Assembly: GCA_914767715.1 (NCBI GenBank)
Contig: OU612075.1
Location: forward strand, 1,738,001-1,802,000
Direction of reading: 5' to 3'
DNA: 64,000 nt
From: Membranipora membranacea
Lineage: Eukaryota; Bryozoa; Gymnolaemata; Cheilostomatida; Membraniporidae
The position numbers were made by a program, and so were the translations under genes. A model generated the notes under the pieces. That model was not told the origin of the DNA. It ran no database searches and saw only the letters and a list, made by a program, of their open reading frames with translations. Positions 33,701-48,700 of this stretch are shown here, piece after piece. How positions within the stretch are numbered: the stretch's first letter is position 1; every line of letters starts with the position of its first letter.

Positions 33701-36700
33701 GCTGCCCTTTTCTTGCGAGAGCCGTTAGATGGCGGCTGCCCACAGCCGTCCTTTGAGTCGAATATCTGAAACAGAGCAACAAAATTGGGGTAAACCCTCC
33801 TGTGTGACAACATGTAGCAGGTCGATTATTTTTCAATTTTGTCTGACATGTTCTTATACGAAATGTGTTGTCTTCTCAATGAATGTTTTCAATGGTTTTC
33901 AATAATCCAGTTCACATCGTCATCATATCCAATTTAAGTTCTAATGTTGTGTAATGTTACAGTGCAGCAGATTGGTATGGGAGCGACTTGCTTGAAATAT
34001 GTTGCACTAAATTTTATTCGGTTATCCTGCTAAAAAACTCATCACCACCGAAATGAAAACTTCCGATTATAAAATCTTAAAACTATTAAAAAATTATAAA
34101 ATCTCTACAATTCTCAGGTTTTCCCCGAGCAAGCCAGCTGAATAAACCACTGCAATATTAATAAAAATTAATAAAATCTAGCCTGGTTCTAATTTCTCTC
34201 ATCAATCGACCTGATGCCATTAAGTGACAGCCTGACACATAAAAAGAAACAATGTCAGGCTCTCTCACTTTGATGTCGACAGCCCTCAGCGGGTGTCATG
34301 AGGGTGACAGGCAGTAATTTATTACACAATCTATCTCCCTATAGAACCTGCCACTGTAATGACATTTACGTAATCATGTGACCCTGCCAACACTTAGCTC
34401 TGCTGCAGCAAATTCTGTGTTTGTTAATAAGTGTGGATGATGGCTGTGGATCTCTGATTGGATTCGACTAATCTCAGGGTTGGCAGAACTTCTTTCTATT
34501 AGAGTGATATAATTTTGTTGTCTGTGTTTGTTAATAAATTTAGCTGAGGATCTTGGATCGGAATGAAATAGTCTCGGGATGGTCAGGACTTTCTTCTCTT
34601 ATCATTTCTTTCAAAGACTCTAAGCTCAAAAGGATCATATGAAGTCGTAGCAATTTCATTATTTTTTTAGATGGACATTATCCGTCCTCACTGTTGGCCC
34701 AATTTAACGAGTCAGTAGGTGAAAAATGTGCCTAAGTCTTAGTTCCACTCTAAAGCCAGAGCAGAGATTAACCGCTCTTGATAAGTTTTAATCAGTGGAT
34801 ATTTTTCACACAAGACTTTTATAAACACGAGGATGTCAGTTACAACAAACTGACAGCACAAAAACTTTAATTGGAATTTGCAACACCTGATAAACATCTC
34901 TCCAGTGTAATCTATGTTCATCAAAAATGTCATCATCATTGGCATCATTAAAACATAGCTGCTGCACTAAGCAAATACAAAGTCTATCTGCTGTCAAATA
35001 GCCTTAGGTCTGCTCCTACCTCTAGAGAAATACAAATTTAGATGGGTATGAAACAAATCTTCTCCGAGCATAGAAAATCTATATCATCTATAAGTCTCTA
35101 GTTTAACCAGAACCAATGAGAAACAAAAAGCATTTCAGCCTATGCTTGTGACTCCGTACAAGAACCAAGCAGTTGGTAACTGACTGACTAACTGACTTTG
35201 TGTCATATAAAGACTGTAGTATCCACCCGCATCGCTGTTGGAATGGAGCAACGCGTCTGAAGCTAGTTTCAGAATAATGAGTGATAACTACTAACCTTAT
35301 GAAGGATGTCTTGTGAGTTTTCGTGGTAATGCATTATCGCTGAGGAGATCTGGTCCTTGACTGGGTTAAGTACAGATTCTAAGTTAAAAGCTCCATCTCC
35401 AGCTAGTTTGATAGCCAAGGTATTCATGACATCTATTGGAATATAATGTATACTTATAAACACAAGAAACCAACTGTGCGATTACAAACTAGTAAGCATA
35501 TAGTTTGGAGTTGTCTACTCCAAATAGAAAAAAATGCTAAATATTATAATCTAATGATCACCAAAAGAGCACCCCCCCCCCCCCCCCAACAAGAAAGCTT
35601 GTCAACCCTGGATGTCCCATCGCCCCTGCATTTATTTATGTTATTCATCTATTAATTTCCTTCTAAATTTTATTTAGGCTTAACATTTTGACAGTAAGAC
35701 CCCTAACTACTCAGAAACGATCACACCATATTATTGCATTTCTTTCCCACTGTCACCAGCGAGGAATGTTAAATCTCCATAATGGATACAGTAATGGTTA
35801 TCCAACTTTGAAGATGATGGTCATAAATTATCTCACTGTCAAAAATAGTGGAATGAAAAAAATTTCTACAAATTTTCTAAACGGGATTTAGATCTATAAA
35901 TGATGATAAGGGATAATAATTTTCAATCTGTCACCTTGACAATGAATTCTCAGTTATTTAATCAAAGTTTTATGAGACATCAACAAGATATTGATCCGGT
36001 TTTGGCAACCTTGTGAAGGCTTTGAAAACATTCTGTTAACTCTGTTTTGATTGGGCCAGGATGATGACCCATTAATCCCTGTCATTGTAAGTCATCATTA
36101 CAATTTTCGACAATAGTTTTCATGTGTCATCACTCCATGTTTACTCAACGCAACAATGTAACTCAATCATATTCTTTACATTATGTTATCACATCATTGT
36201 ACACTTACCAGACAGCGATTGACACTGCCAAGCAAGTTGAGTCAACATGCAATTTGGATAATATAATATGAAGCAGGATTGTCATAAATCTGGTGGACAA
36301 CGCCGGATTTTTGTCAGTGGATTTTTGCTGTGTAACGCATAGACATAGACATAGTTTTGTCTATGGTGTAACGAGTCAATTAATCAGAGAGGACTTATTG
36401 TGGTACTTTCACTAATTAGTCATTCCTGTGTTTCACTTTGATTCGCCTGATAGTCTCAAAGTGTAGCCTTATTACCAGATTTATTTTGAGTTATCCTGAT
36501 TTATCGTGATGCGATCAGAATGGGAAACTTGACTGTCTGCATGGTGTGAAATTTGTCCTGAACTAGAACATGTCATCCAAGTGTTTGATTATTGACTATG
36601 TCCTCTCCTTCCCCCCTTAGGTTCATAGCACAGAGTAGGAACTTACCAACATATGATCCCCAAGGCTCGTTCAGTTCGCTGTGGTAAGCCAGACATCCCT

Positions 36701-39700
36701 TCATCACATTGAGGCAGTAATTGGCACACGGTTTGAGGGAAGGAAGTCCTCGGCAGTGAGGACAAAAGTTCATCTTCATGTGTGCTTTACTACAAGTCAT
36801 AGTGGGCTGGATCTGTAATCAGATGGGGAGAATCAATATAATTGGCTTATCTAGCCCTCAACAAAAGTCATGAAACATTCAATGATCCTAAGGCTAACCG
36901 ATCAACAGTACAATGTGATGTCATTTTTTGGTTTTCCGTTCACGTCGCGCCAATGCCATAGCCGCCAAAGTTTTTAATTTTAGTTTCGGTTGTGGCTGTT
37001 GCAATATGTTCTGCATTTCCAAAAGGTTTTCTTCTTGACGCGGTGGGCAAAGGTTGAAATGCAAATTGGAAATTTTGTCAGGAATTAATCATTTTATTTT
37101 TCAAACAAAAGTTGAATTTTGATGAATGATGCTCTCTCTTTTGATAGTCATGAATTTTCATTTGCATATTAAATTGATTGAGCAAAGGCTTTTTTCACGT
37201 GACACAGTCTACCATGACACATCGATGCAGCTGAAAGACAGAATAAATATTTTGATGTTGAAAATTGTTTAAAAAATAAATCAACTTTATTTCAACTCTC
37301 AAATAAATGGGAGATGCGACACATAGTAAAATAAATAGGGTTTGTTATTGTCAAGGCCCACACAAGACGGACAATTTATGCCTCACTACATTAGGCTTTG
37401 ATCCCGAAATTTAAACTACAACTAAGCAAACTTCAAAGACTTGTCGAATGTATGGCCGTGAAATAACACAGGGTGCCTGCCAAAGGATCGCATATTTTTA
37501 ACACATTAAATTTTCTACATCATGAACTGAAACGCAAAATGACTTTTAACTTCAGACATAAAAAACTACTCGGTAGCAGACGGAACGGCTGTGCGAGCAT
37601 TGTTGCTACTCGGCTCTCCTTTGGAAGGCTATAAAATCATCATATGAAAGTTTTGTCCAACATTTCTCGATGGTCATTGCCTCCCTATGTTGCCCTATAT
37701 TCCCCACTCGTGACTGTTGTCATGACAGAAAAAGGGGGACTCACAGCTCACTCACTGCTCTCAAACAAACAGCAACAAAGTAATTATGAGTTTGAAGTTG
37801 TCATACCTCATCATCATCTAAATCAGAGATCGCAACATCTCAACTGGAAATATTGTTATTCTTTTTGTCATCAAAAATATTTGTGTTCCGAATCCGCATC
37901 AAAGGTTGAATTAAATTCTTTATGGATAAGATGACCGATAATCGAGTTGTGTAACTTGTCGTTGGCTGTGGAAATGGTGGGAAAGCTTGATTTGCGGTGC
38001 AAGGTCATTGCGTACATTAATTATTTGATACGGAAATCGAGTGTAACAAAAACCCTATACAAACATCTCATCGTATGTTAAGAGAGTTTGCCTTCTCCTT
38101 TTCTAATCATGATACGACACAGTTCAAAAGATAACATTCCAACCACAAGCATTCAAGAACTAACTTCTATGTTTGTGGATGATGGCCCCAAGTTGCAAAA
38201 CCCAGATTACGTCCTGCTTTTTTATGAATGAGGCTTCTGAAATATCTACAAAATTGTCAGCGGATGTCATGCAAGTTAAGAGTAGCCTTGCCACGCTGCT
38301 ACTTATTTTGTTTTGAGGGGAGGGGGGGAGGTTACCACCCAAAACAAAAAGTAGCCCCGTAACAAGGCTAAGTTAAGAGTACATTGTCCAGGATGTTTTG
38401 TTATTTGACCCCGCCCCCCCCCAGACACGCTCTAATGTTTCTTTGTAGTCAGCGGCAGCTGTTGGCAGAGGAGCTGCAAGTTTTATGACCACGCTGCGGT
38501 CAGTTTGCGATTATCACCTCACATTTAGTGATTCAGAGAGAGTTCTAAGGGGCTGAAAAGTCATCACATCAATATAAACAACCTCTTTTAACCCCATAAA
38601 CATGAATCATCCCATCAGCCAGGTTGTTTAAAAAATTACTTTAGCAGATTTCCTACATGAACTTAAGTTTTCTGTTGCATGTCATCTCAGTCTATACTGA
38701 TTATTCGTAGCTTTAGATATAAGTGAGTGTATAAATAAAACAGATGACAATATCTGACAAGTGCTTTGACAGGTTTTCAAGTAGACTGTCACATTATGGT
38801 CGTTAGGAACTTGACAATTGAGAGTCTGAGCTTCAATGAAACCTCTTATGAAAAGGTGTATAAACAGAATTATTCATCACCGAGGCATTTGAAATTGCCT
38901 GAATGCACTAGTGATTTGAATTCCAGATGGTTATGATGCAAAACTTGGAAGGTAAACTGATGACATTGACAGGCATTGCATGTGAAGCCACCGCACCAAT
39001 CAAAAGTCCAAAAGTCATCATTTTCTGCTACTGTATAATATGAGTAACAATAAAATTGTTATTACATTTTGCTTTGATTCCCTCCCAAGAAAAACGTGGG
39101 CTGTCTGCACCAAAGTTAATAGTGCTATGGTGATTCCAGTGCGGTGATGGTATGGTTTAATGTAATCACTTACCTTTTGAGCTTGCATGACAACATTTCT
39201 GCCAACAGCGAGGCCTTGTATGAAGGTCCGAGAGGCCATCAGGGCCAGTTTCAGGTTCCTTTGTAGTCGATCTGGGATGGTGCCGAACGGTTTGATATCG
39301 CTCATTTTATTTCCCACACATGTAATGTAAGACTGGGTGAAGTTATAATCCGGGTTCTGTAGGCTGAACATCTTCAAGAAGACGTCTTTGAAAAACTGCG
39401 GAATAAAAAATAACAAGAGATCAGACAGGCTGGAGATTTACAACTAGAATATGTACAATATTTTCTTTTACCTCAATTTTCAAAACCTTTACTCATACAA
39501 AGTTTCAATTGAGATTTTGTTCAGAAAATTTAGCCCTTGAACTTACGGGATAAGGCAGGAAATATTTTGTTAATTCATTCATACATAAAGAGACCTCAAA
39601 TATGTGAAATTAACATTTCTGGTAAAAAAATGACAAAAGGAGGGTATGGGGGACTAGGATGTAACACGTCTACGCTTTTGCATTTTAAGATATATGGTGG

Positions 39701-42700
39701 TTGTAAGTGGGCAGAATTGAAATTAGAAAGGTATGTGTCAGTTTGGGGAGGTTGTTCACCGCCAAAGATTTTGACAACAATGCCCTCACATCGCAGCAGG
39801 CACAGTAACCCCCTTGTCATTTACAAACTGATGCATTGTAAAAGCTTCCTTCAACAGCTCATGACAATGGATGTGGGTGATATCCAAAGAAAATGCCAAT
39901 CATGAGGCTCGCCGGTCAGACAGCGGCGAACTCTTTACAGTTACCGGCGCAACATACTGTAGCTGGGAGCCAATTTGGTTGAGACAAGCCTCATCTCACA
40001 GGCCACTTTTTTCAAGAAAAGAAGGGATCTTTGAGGTAGGGCTAGTAAAGACTGCTCAATAAACATTAGATGCAATCCTACCAGAAGACATTGATCTCAC
40101 TCACTGTATGAATAGTGTCAGAGACATCCAGCGCTTCACCGTTGTAATATCTCCTGAAGTTCTTGAAGAGATTAGAGAAGACTTGTTTGTTCTGAGTGTA
40201 CTGTACAGAGTACGCTGTCGTGAACATCTCATCCGTCTCCTTCTCAGCCTTCATGATCTGACTCGTGAAAAATGCTGCAAGTAAAGATGCATAACATTAT
40301 ATTATATATATATAAATATATTTTATTTGATCATTAAATTATATATCAATTTATTTGATCATTATTATTATCTGATCAAGTCGTAAATGCAAAAAATTAT
40401 ATTGTATATCTAAATCTATATATATATATCAATTTAAGTTGATCATTATTGTGATCTGATCAAGTCAGAAATGACAAGTAAGACCATGCATAAAACAAAT
40501 ATCATAATGCATCAGGTGAATTTGTTAAAAACATCGTTATCAAGGAGGGCAGTTCTATTAAAGGATTGATGATCTTTATTTCGATTCAAGTCACCATACC
40601 AACTAATTGATGCTCAAAGCAAACTAGTACCAATAGTACACCTGAGCACTCCCAAAAGTATATTGTGAGATTCAGCAGGCAATTGATACCAGGCAGCGTT
40701 TAAGCAAGGAGTTGAAGACTTTAAAGAGTTTATAAAGACTTAGAGAGTCTTTAACTCCTTGGTTTGAGCACAGAATAACTTGTAATACAAAACGTGTAAC
40801 GCAAAAAATGAGGGGACAATTCCCAAGATCGTCTAACCTCTCTACTGTTCTGGGGAATTCGGAGCTTCAGGGCAAAATTGTGACCTTGCGATAGCCTCAA
40901 TTTAATATTACTCAACACATAAATCGAAATTTTCTCTGCATTATTGCGTAACGGCCAACAATAGCCGCTAGGACAAGAAAAGGCAAACAATAGGAGAGCA
41001 GGAGATCGCACACGGGATGGTTTAGGCAGACAATAATTCAGGAGATATAAAAATGAGAGTTGCAGAATTTTTGTTGGGATAGGAGCATTTGATTAGCAGC
41101 GCCACTGCAGACAGGAAGATATAGAAATGGTTTCATTGTGTCTGAATAGCTCGAGTGTGTTTGAGAATTGTTTGCATGCCACTGAGGAATTTAAATTGTG
41201 TTTCCATTGAAATGCACAACTTGAGAATGTATTGCAAGGCCTGAAGAGTCTATAATAAGCAGAGAATGAATTGTTCTATACGACATTGGCATAAGGCACC
41301 GCACCATCTGTTCTGAAGCTTTTTGCTCTCCGCTGACAGGAAATGGCAAGAATGTGTCACAAAGACAGCAGCACCAGTAACTGGTCATAAACTATAACTC
41401 TCAGCATCACGCAATTCAGATTGATACGATTTTATTGGTCCCTTTCATCAAGAATGGAGCAAAATTAAGTGACCGATGGCGGTTGATTTATAAAATGAAT
41501 ACTAGTTGGTATAAATCTATTATGGTATCTAGTTGGTCTAGTTTTGGCACTGGTAAAATATCGTCTACCACGAATATGATTCTGATGAATTATATTGTGA
41601 ACGACCGATGTTTGAATTGTTGCGCTGCCGATTCCAAAGCTCAATTTTGTTTATTGAAACTTATATGCAGATAGAGATACAGTTCTTATCACTTATGAAA
41701 TGGATACAGTCACTGACATACATCTTAGTTATTAAATTTTCAACAATGTCTTGGTCACAGACCTATAAGGATGAATGAAAGCATCATGATTCATGATCAT
41801 AAATGCAAACACTAGACAATGATAACGTCTGGTGCAATGACACAGTTTCGTCGCAATAAGGCTCGTGAAATAAGCGAGGAGAAAAAATGGTGGTCACCGT
41901 CAAAACAATCAACTTCCTCTCATCAGTCATCATCAGCAGGAGATTGTTTGAGATTGTAGTGGTGAGGAGCTTATTGGTGAAAACAAATAGAGCTTTGTGT
42001 TTAGAGAGGACAGGAGTGAAATCATTATAAGCAAGAAAAAATGGTGGTCGTCGTCAAAACAACAAACATCCTCTAATCATGTCATCGCGAGCAGGAGATT
42101 GCTTGAGATTTTTGAGGAGAGAGGAGCTGCTTACAGAGGTGAAAACAAATAGAGTTTTGTGTGACGAGAGGAGAAAGAACTATGAAATAAGTGAGAAAAA
42201 ATGGTGGTCACTGTCAAAACAATCAACTTCCTCTCATCAGTAATCAGTCTCATTGCCAAGAGATTGTTTGAGATTTTTGAGGAGAGAGGAGCTTACAGAG
42301 GTGAAAACAAATAGAGTTTTGTGTTTAGAGAAGTGAAATCATTACAAGCAGTGAATAGATTGTTCTGGTCTGGGGTACTTGACTATCATTTCAAGTTTGG
42401 TTAGAGATTAATACCAACAGGCTAATTGACGGTCTAACATTACAGCCACATAATTATTTCCATCAAAATTACAAAAATTTAGCCCTCGAATCCTGACAAT
42501 TTTCATCTAGCAAAGGCCGAAAATAATATGGATGTCCCTTAGGGATGCGGCTGTCGGAACGGAGGCTAATTATTTCGGAATTTTGAGCAACCTCAAAATT
42601 TCCCTTTTAGAAAGTTTGTAGTTTTTGGCTGTGATTCAGGGGACTAATTAAGTTGTTGATGCTGACCACATGAGCAATTTAAGTATCCCCCTCTCCATTT

Positions 42701-45700
42701 ATTCTTGCACAGGTCTGTGGTGTCATAAAAATTTGAACTACTTTTTGAGTGTTTCCACTTTTGGTCATATCCAAGCTGATTGTTTGAATTTATCAAACAA
42801 GATTGGACAAGTTAGCCATACTTAATGCTAATTTCAATAATAATAACATGATCTATGATGAAGACAAGCCTTCTATTATTCAAGATTTCAAATACATATT
42901 CTGTGCCTCTTCTAAAATAAGTGGATGCATTGAACTTGGGTAGGCAACTCCAACAATAAAAAAGCAGCTCAAGCTCATCTTAAAAAAGTGTTGTCTGACA
43001 GTCATACTACTAAAGTGCTGCTGCACTTAGATAACAAAGTTTTTATGCTGTCTTAGACGATAGGTAAACATAATAAAATGGTCTGAGCTGTTATTGGTTA
43101 TCCTTAGGTCCTGATCTGGCCCATAAAATAATGCTAGCAGCACTTTTTATCTTGACACCTCAATCATTTTATAAGAAGGATGCAATTAGCAAAGTGCAAT
43201 AGCTTACAATTTTTCCATTTTTTTCCATTATTGAAAACTAATTTGAGAGTGTAATTATGAAAAAAACTGTACAATCAAGTGTCATATGATCTCTTATAAC
43301 AAAGAATGACACATTCATGATAATAGGTGCTGATCCCTAAATGATAAATATCACATATCGTGACAAAGAAAGTTATAAAAGATGTGACAGACTGTTACAC
43401 AAAGAGGGAACCTTATCTGTCTTAAATCTTCCAGCTCATTAACATTATATATTATAAGAGTAAGATTTTCTTCGGATTTGGCCAATAATGATAATACTGT
43501 AATAACATTGTCAAATGAATTCCAATATTACCAAAATCAAAAACTTTTGCCCTACAGCTTCCATAATTTATAAATATACCTAAGCCTGGTGTAATGCAAG
43601 ATGTTCTATTCATAATTTCGATTAAGATTTGTGATACGGAACAACAGTACATCAACAGTCTATATTGCTACTTAGCCCTTTAATATTGAAGTGGCCGTAA
43701 TGTAATCTATGAATGAAAATAAGGAATTTTCCCAGCCAGTACTAATTAAGAGACGAAATCGAAAAACCGGACATTGACAGGAGAGAACAGAGTAGTATAA
43801 TATTAAATTAATCAATTCATTCAATAAATTATGAATTTCCATTTCTGGTTGACATTGGAATGTCTAATCCTGCTTCAAACAAAATTAAACATTGGGTTCC
43901 TAGAATCATACCTAAGCAAGGTGATTGATTACAGGAAACCAACACAATATGGCCGACATCAAAATAACTTTTTCTTTATTAAAACTATTTAATTGGTTTT
44001 TGATACTGGTTTATTTGAGGCATTTTATAATACTGAACATGTTATAAAAAAACTAACAAAATCAATGGTTGAGTGTTATTGAGTAAAATTTCAAAATCAA
44101 TTTTGGTAATTGTCTTGTGGACGTCTACTTCCTGTTTATCATTCAGCACTTACATTGGGCACCCAGACAGAGACAGACATTTTGACCCGACTGAAGAATT
44201 TTAATAAACAAAATGTCACTTTATAAATTATCAGGTGATTGATAATATGGCATTCTTGGACATAGAAACTCATCAACGCCCTTGCCTAGTTTCAACTTTT
44301 CAATTTTCACCATCATAAATAACAAAAACCTGCTATGGAACAGGTGGAACTGCCCGCCCTACCTGAAATGACGAATTGCTGTTCTCAGACCAATGAACTC
44401 AAACTTAGTAGTAAAAGCAAAGTTCCACGCCCCAAAATTTTACAACCAAAATGTCATACTGCAACATATCAAACTAATATTGATAAGTAATATTTGCAAC
44501 AACTTTGTCTATCCCAATCAAAATCGCTGCACGCCTATTTTTACTGATTGTAAAACTTGCTTCAAGTCTGGAAATTTTTATGCAAGCCTTTTTACACGTT
44601 GCCAGTCCTAGTAGCAACCTGGATAATCTCAGGAACAGGGTCAGATGTACTCATAGAAAATGAGGACCGATAATTACATCGTAGATCTTTGGTTTCATCA
44701 ATAACAAAATACCCACTACACAGCAGTGATCTTAGCGGACAGACTCCTAATAGTGTAGTCTAGAGGCACAGACACCTAATAGGGTGAGCTATGCGGGCAC
44801 CCGGAGAGTGTCAAAAAACTCCCATCTCGAAGTCAAAACTTGCTCCTATACTAACGGCACATTGGAGGAGTTCATTAACAGCGAACCCCCCACACCATGA
44901 CCTCAAAACAAGTTAGAATTTTCAAAAGGTACCCCACCTAAATTTCATAATCTCTTGTGGTCTTATGTCGCTTCATGGTGGCACACAAGCATAGCCCTCT
45001 GGTTAGAAATTAACTCATTTCATGTCTGTGAACAATATTCTGCGGTAGATTATGATTGGAACAAGTACGTAAGACACATGTAATGTAGTATGTAATATTT
45101 TAAATCATAATAAATATATACAATTAATGCTGGCTCTTGATTTTTCATTCCAAACCCACAGTTAATAAAGGATTAGGCCTCTACAGGGTGTACTACTTAT
45201 GGTTCATAATGCCTCAAGGAATTTCATTTCATCTCGATGAAGTTTTAGCACTTCGAACACTATAAAATGTAACACTAAACTAATCCATGTTTGCAAATAA
45301 GGCTGGAACTCAACTCTACAACCAACTCCTCTCCACCCACTGCATAAATATGTTGCAGTTGTAGCACGTTGTAAGATAACCGCCAGCTGTTTTCTCGGGT
45401 CGGGTTGGGGGGCAGCTGAGCTTCACAACCTCGTTCACCATCAAAACCGCTAAGATGCTGATGCTGTTGGGCTCGATCAAAAGTCGTTGATTTTTGGATT
45501 AAAATAATAAATCTGAACGCCATTTGAGCACAAAAAAAACGCCTCGAGGGCCTAAACACTGCCTTCCAGTACAGTGGCCCTCAAGTTTAACGCTTCACGC
45601 CTATTGTGAGTTTAACACTTCATATAAAAAGTGCAACAAAGGGGGGACCTTTGCATGGCCTAAGTCGTGCTATGGCTCAATGGCGCAACTTCAAACTATT

Positions 45701-48700
45701 AATAAACACTTTTACAATAATCTTGGTTTAAACATTAGAAAAGCAAATAAAAAATAATACAGTGTGACTCAAACAGTGTAATTGATATCGGACTAGTCAC
45801 ATATTTTTTTCCATAATAACATTCCATAGACAATATTGAGAGTGTTTAGTAGCCAAGCAACCATAATAGAAACCCTCAATCTCAACACCAAGCATCAAAG
45901 ACCATCAATTCTCCTCAAGTATATATGGAAAAGACACAACGTCCTCTCGAAGAAGGTGATATAAAACTACTAGTCAGAATCATAACAATATCAACAGTTT
46001 GTATTGAAACATTTATTTTATGGCTAGAGGATTAGATTTAGCTTTACTGTAATCCCCTCACAGTTATTTTCATGGAATTGTTATGGTATGTAGAGTGTTG
46101 GGCGTAAATTAGAGCCTCATCGTGAATCATGATGTTTTTGATTGGTCAGCAAATTGCTGAGCAAGCAGAAAGAGAAAACTCCCACGGCCCAATCAATCAA
46201 ACCCCCTCCTGTCAGCCCCAAAGTGCTATTTGAGGTTTGCAGAGTGAATCATTCAAAGATCTAACTTCTCCCAAATAAACCGGCAAGTTGGGAGGGGTGC
46301 GAACAATGACATAACCACATTTATCCCAGCAGTTTCAACTCGTTTATTAACCCTAACAAGAAGATATGACGAATGAACTTTAATTTTTTTAGTATTCAGC
46401 ACCTGCAGGGTGAGCTGCCTTATCACTTTATGTGGCTATCTGTGATAGGTAATGTCAGCATCGCAAATAATATCCACAAAACAAACAAAATGTCGTCTAT
46501 CACTATATGCCTAGCATGTGGGAGGCTGAGTAATACATAGTGATAGTATTGAATGTCATTTGAATCAATTGTAACCATCCGGACAGAGGATAAATTAACA
46601 AATTAAAATTGCCATTTAGCTAGAAAAACAACGTAGCGCAACGTAAAATCAGGGTATCATATTTGTAGTTATCCCCTCTTTAATGCTACTATTTCTGCAG
46701 GGTTGTGTTGTTAAAAATGTTGTGAGAAATGCCATTTCTTTGGATGCACATTAATTATAGAGCCATGGAGATAGTACCTGCTTGAATTGTTTAGTTTCTT
46801 TAGATCTAGATGCTGATAATACGCAGTAAATCAAAAACTTACTCCATTATCGATACCAGATACCCACGTACCGAACAAAAAAATACTATCATTCCTCATC
46901 TCGCCCATCAACCTGTGACAGGCCGTCTATCTAAATATCCCCTCAGGTGATTTGCAGCCTTTCTGTTGTTATGTAAAACTAAGGATAAACTAACGATAAC
47001 CATCTCTACCCATCACATCAGAACAGACAAAGTTTCCAGGGTGAAATTACGGATTACAGAATACAGATATCTATTGCTCTTTTAGTATCATATATACAAC
47101 GTTTGTTGATCGTTAGTTTGCTGCAGTTGTTTCCGTTTTGTAAACTTGAACACCTACGCTTGGCTAGAGAGTTGGCGCTTATAACAAACTTACACGCTAT
47201 CAAAATTGATTAGCATGCAGAATTTCATTCAAACAACTAAAAGCACTTAGTACATATATTCCAGGTCCGTAGTTGTAGGGGGGGGGGGGGGGTAGGGACG
47301 CTCTGCCTCCCCTAGAATGCTCAATAGGGTGGCCTAAAAATACTATAATTGAATATTTCATGCAATAATCAGCTCATTTGGGACTCAATTTATATCATTA
47401 GCCGTGGAGGCTGGGGATTAACCCAATACTCCACAGGAGGAGCTTACAATGCCAAACCTAGAGTTATCTCCCTTTAAGGATTTTTGCCTCCCCTACCATT
47501 GTTCCAACACTACGGCCCTGTATTCCCAGGTAATCAAGATCTCTATCCGAGATGGACCATTTCTAGTCAGTATATTTGTGTGAGTTCGCCAACTCGAGGA
47601 AGGCATTTCCAATCAACTAGTGTTAATCAATTCTGATACAGAATGAATATCATGATACTTGCAATTAAAATTTTCTATATTTGAGACTGAAAATAATTTG
47701 CGTTAGTTGCCGCCTGACATGTTAACCTAGTACAGGTATGGTCATCAAGGTAAAATAATGCTTCGGGCTTGATAGTAGTCAACAAAAGTTGATGGCCCAA
47801 CTCTATTAAAAATTCTGATATTGGGACACTTGGGCTAAATTTACCTGTCGAAAGATCAAATCAAATTACATTAGAAAATGACATTAACCAGAAATCAATT
47901 GGGCTGTTTGCCATCTCAATACCTCAGGGACGTTCGAATGTCACATTTATCCCAGTCTATAGTAAACAGTGACAAACATACAGCGATACATCATTATGGC
48001 TTTGCATCAAACCAAACTTTGGCAACTATCACACCCCGGAGTTGATCCTTTCCAGGCACATACATTTTCCCCAGAGTTGATCCTTTCCAGGCACATACAT
48101 TTTTTGTGTCTCATAATCCTCAATGGAATCTTGTTGTTCAACTTCTATCCACCCAACCTGTAGATTTCTAACCCAGCCTTGTTTTATGACGAAGAGTTTG
48201 CAAAGAGTGACATCGCCCAAGCAGGGCGTATGACTGTATTGTTTCACTGTGATTAAATCGGTTATGAGTTTTGAGGGTTGGCTTATCTAAAAGCTTTGAT
48301 GAAAACTAGCTTCAATCTCAGTTAAAGCAGTACCAGCATTTTTCTCAACTTGAGATGCAAGGGTCAACTTTGTCTCATATGCACGTCACGATCACAAATA
48401 CAGCAAGCCAAGTCAAGACAAGTTATTATCACAGAGTAAGGATATATCCTTACTCTGTGTTATTAGCCTAGACCTTGTACTGTCTGCAATAACAGCCATT
48501 GATAAGTGGTGTGATATATTTTTTTATGTTTATAAACATTTCGTGCAATTCCGAGCTGGAGAATTTCGATTGAATGATTCCCTCCGATGTTTACCTATCT
48601 GTGGTCGAATTGACACTCGGTTTGATAACAAGAGATGTGAATTTCTAGGTTTCATCACTTGTCTCGTTGTTGTTGACAAGGCATTGACAGGTCAAGGAAG

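Noticed and set aside
39537-39905. 122-codon plus-strand open frame in glypican intron 3
   Set aside because: No recognisable domain; it lies between two confirmed glypican exons on the other strand.
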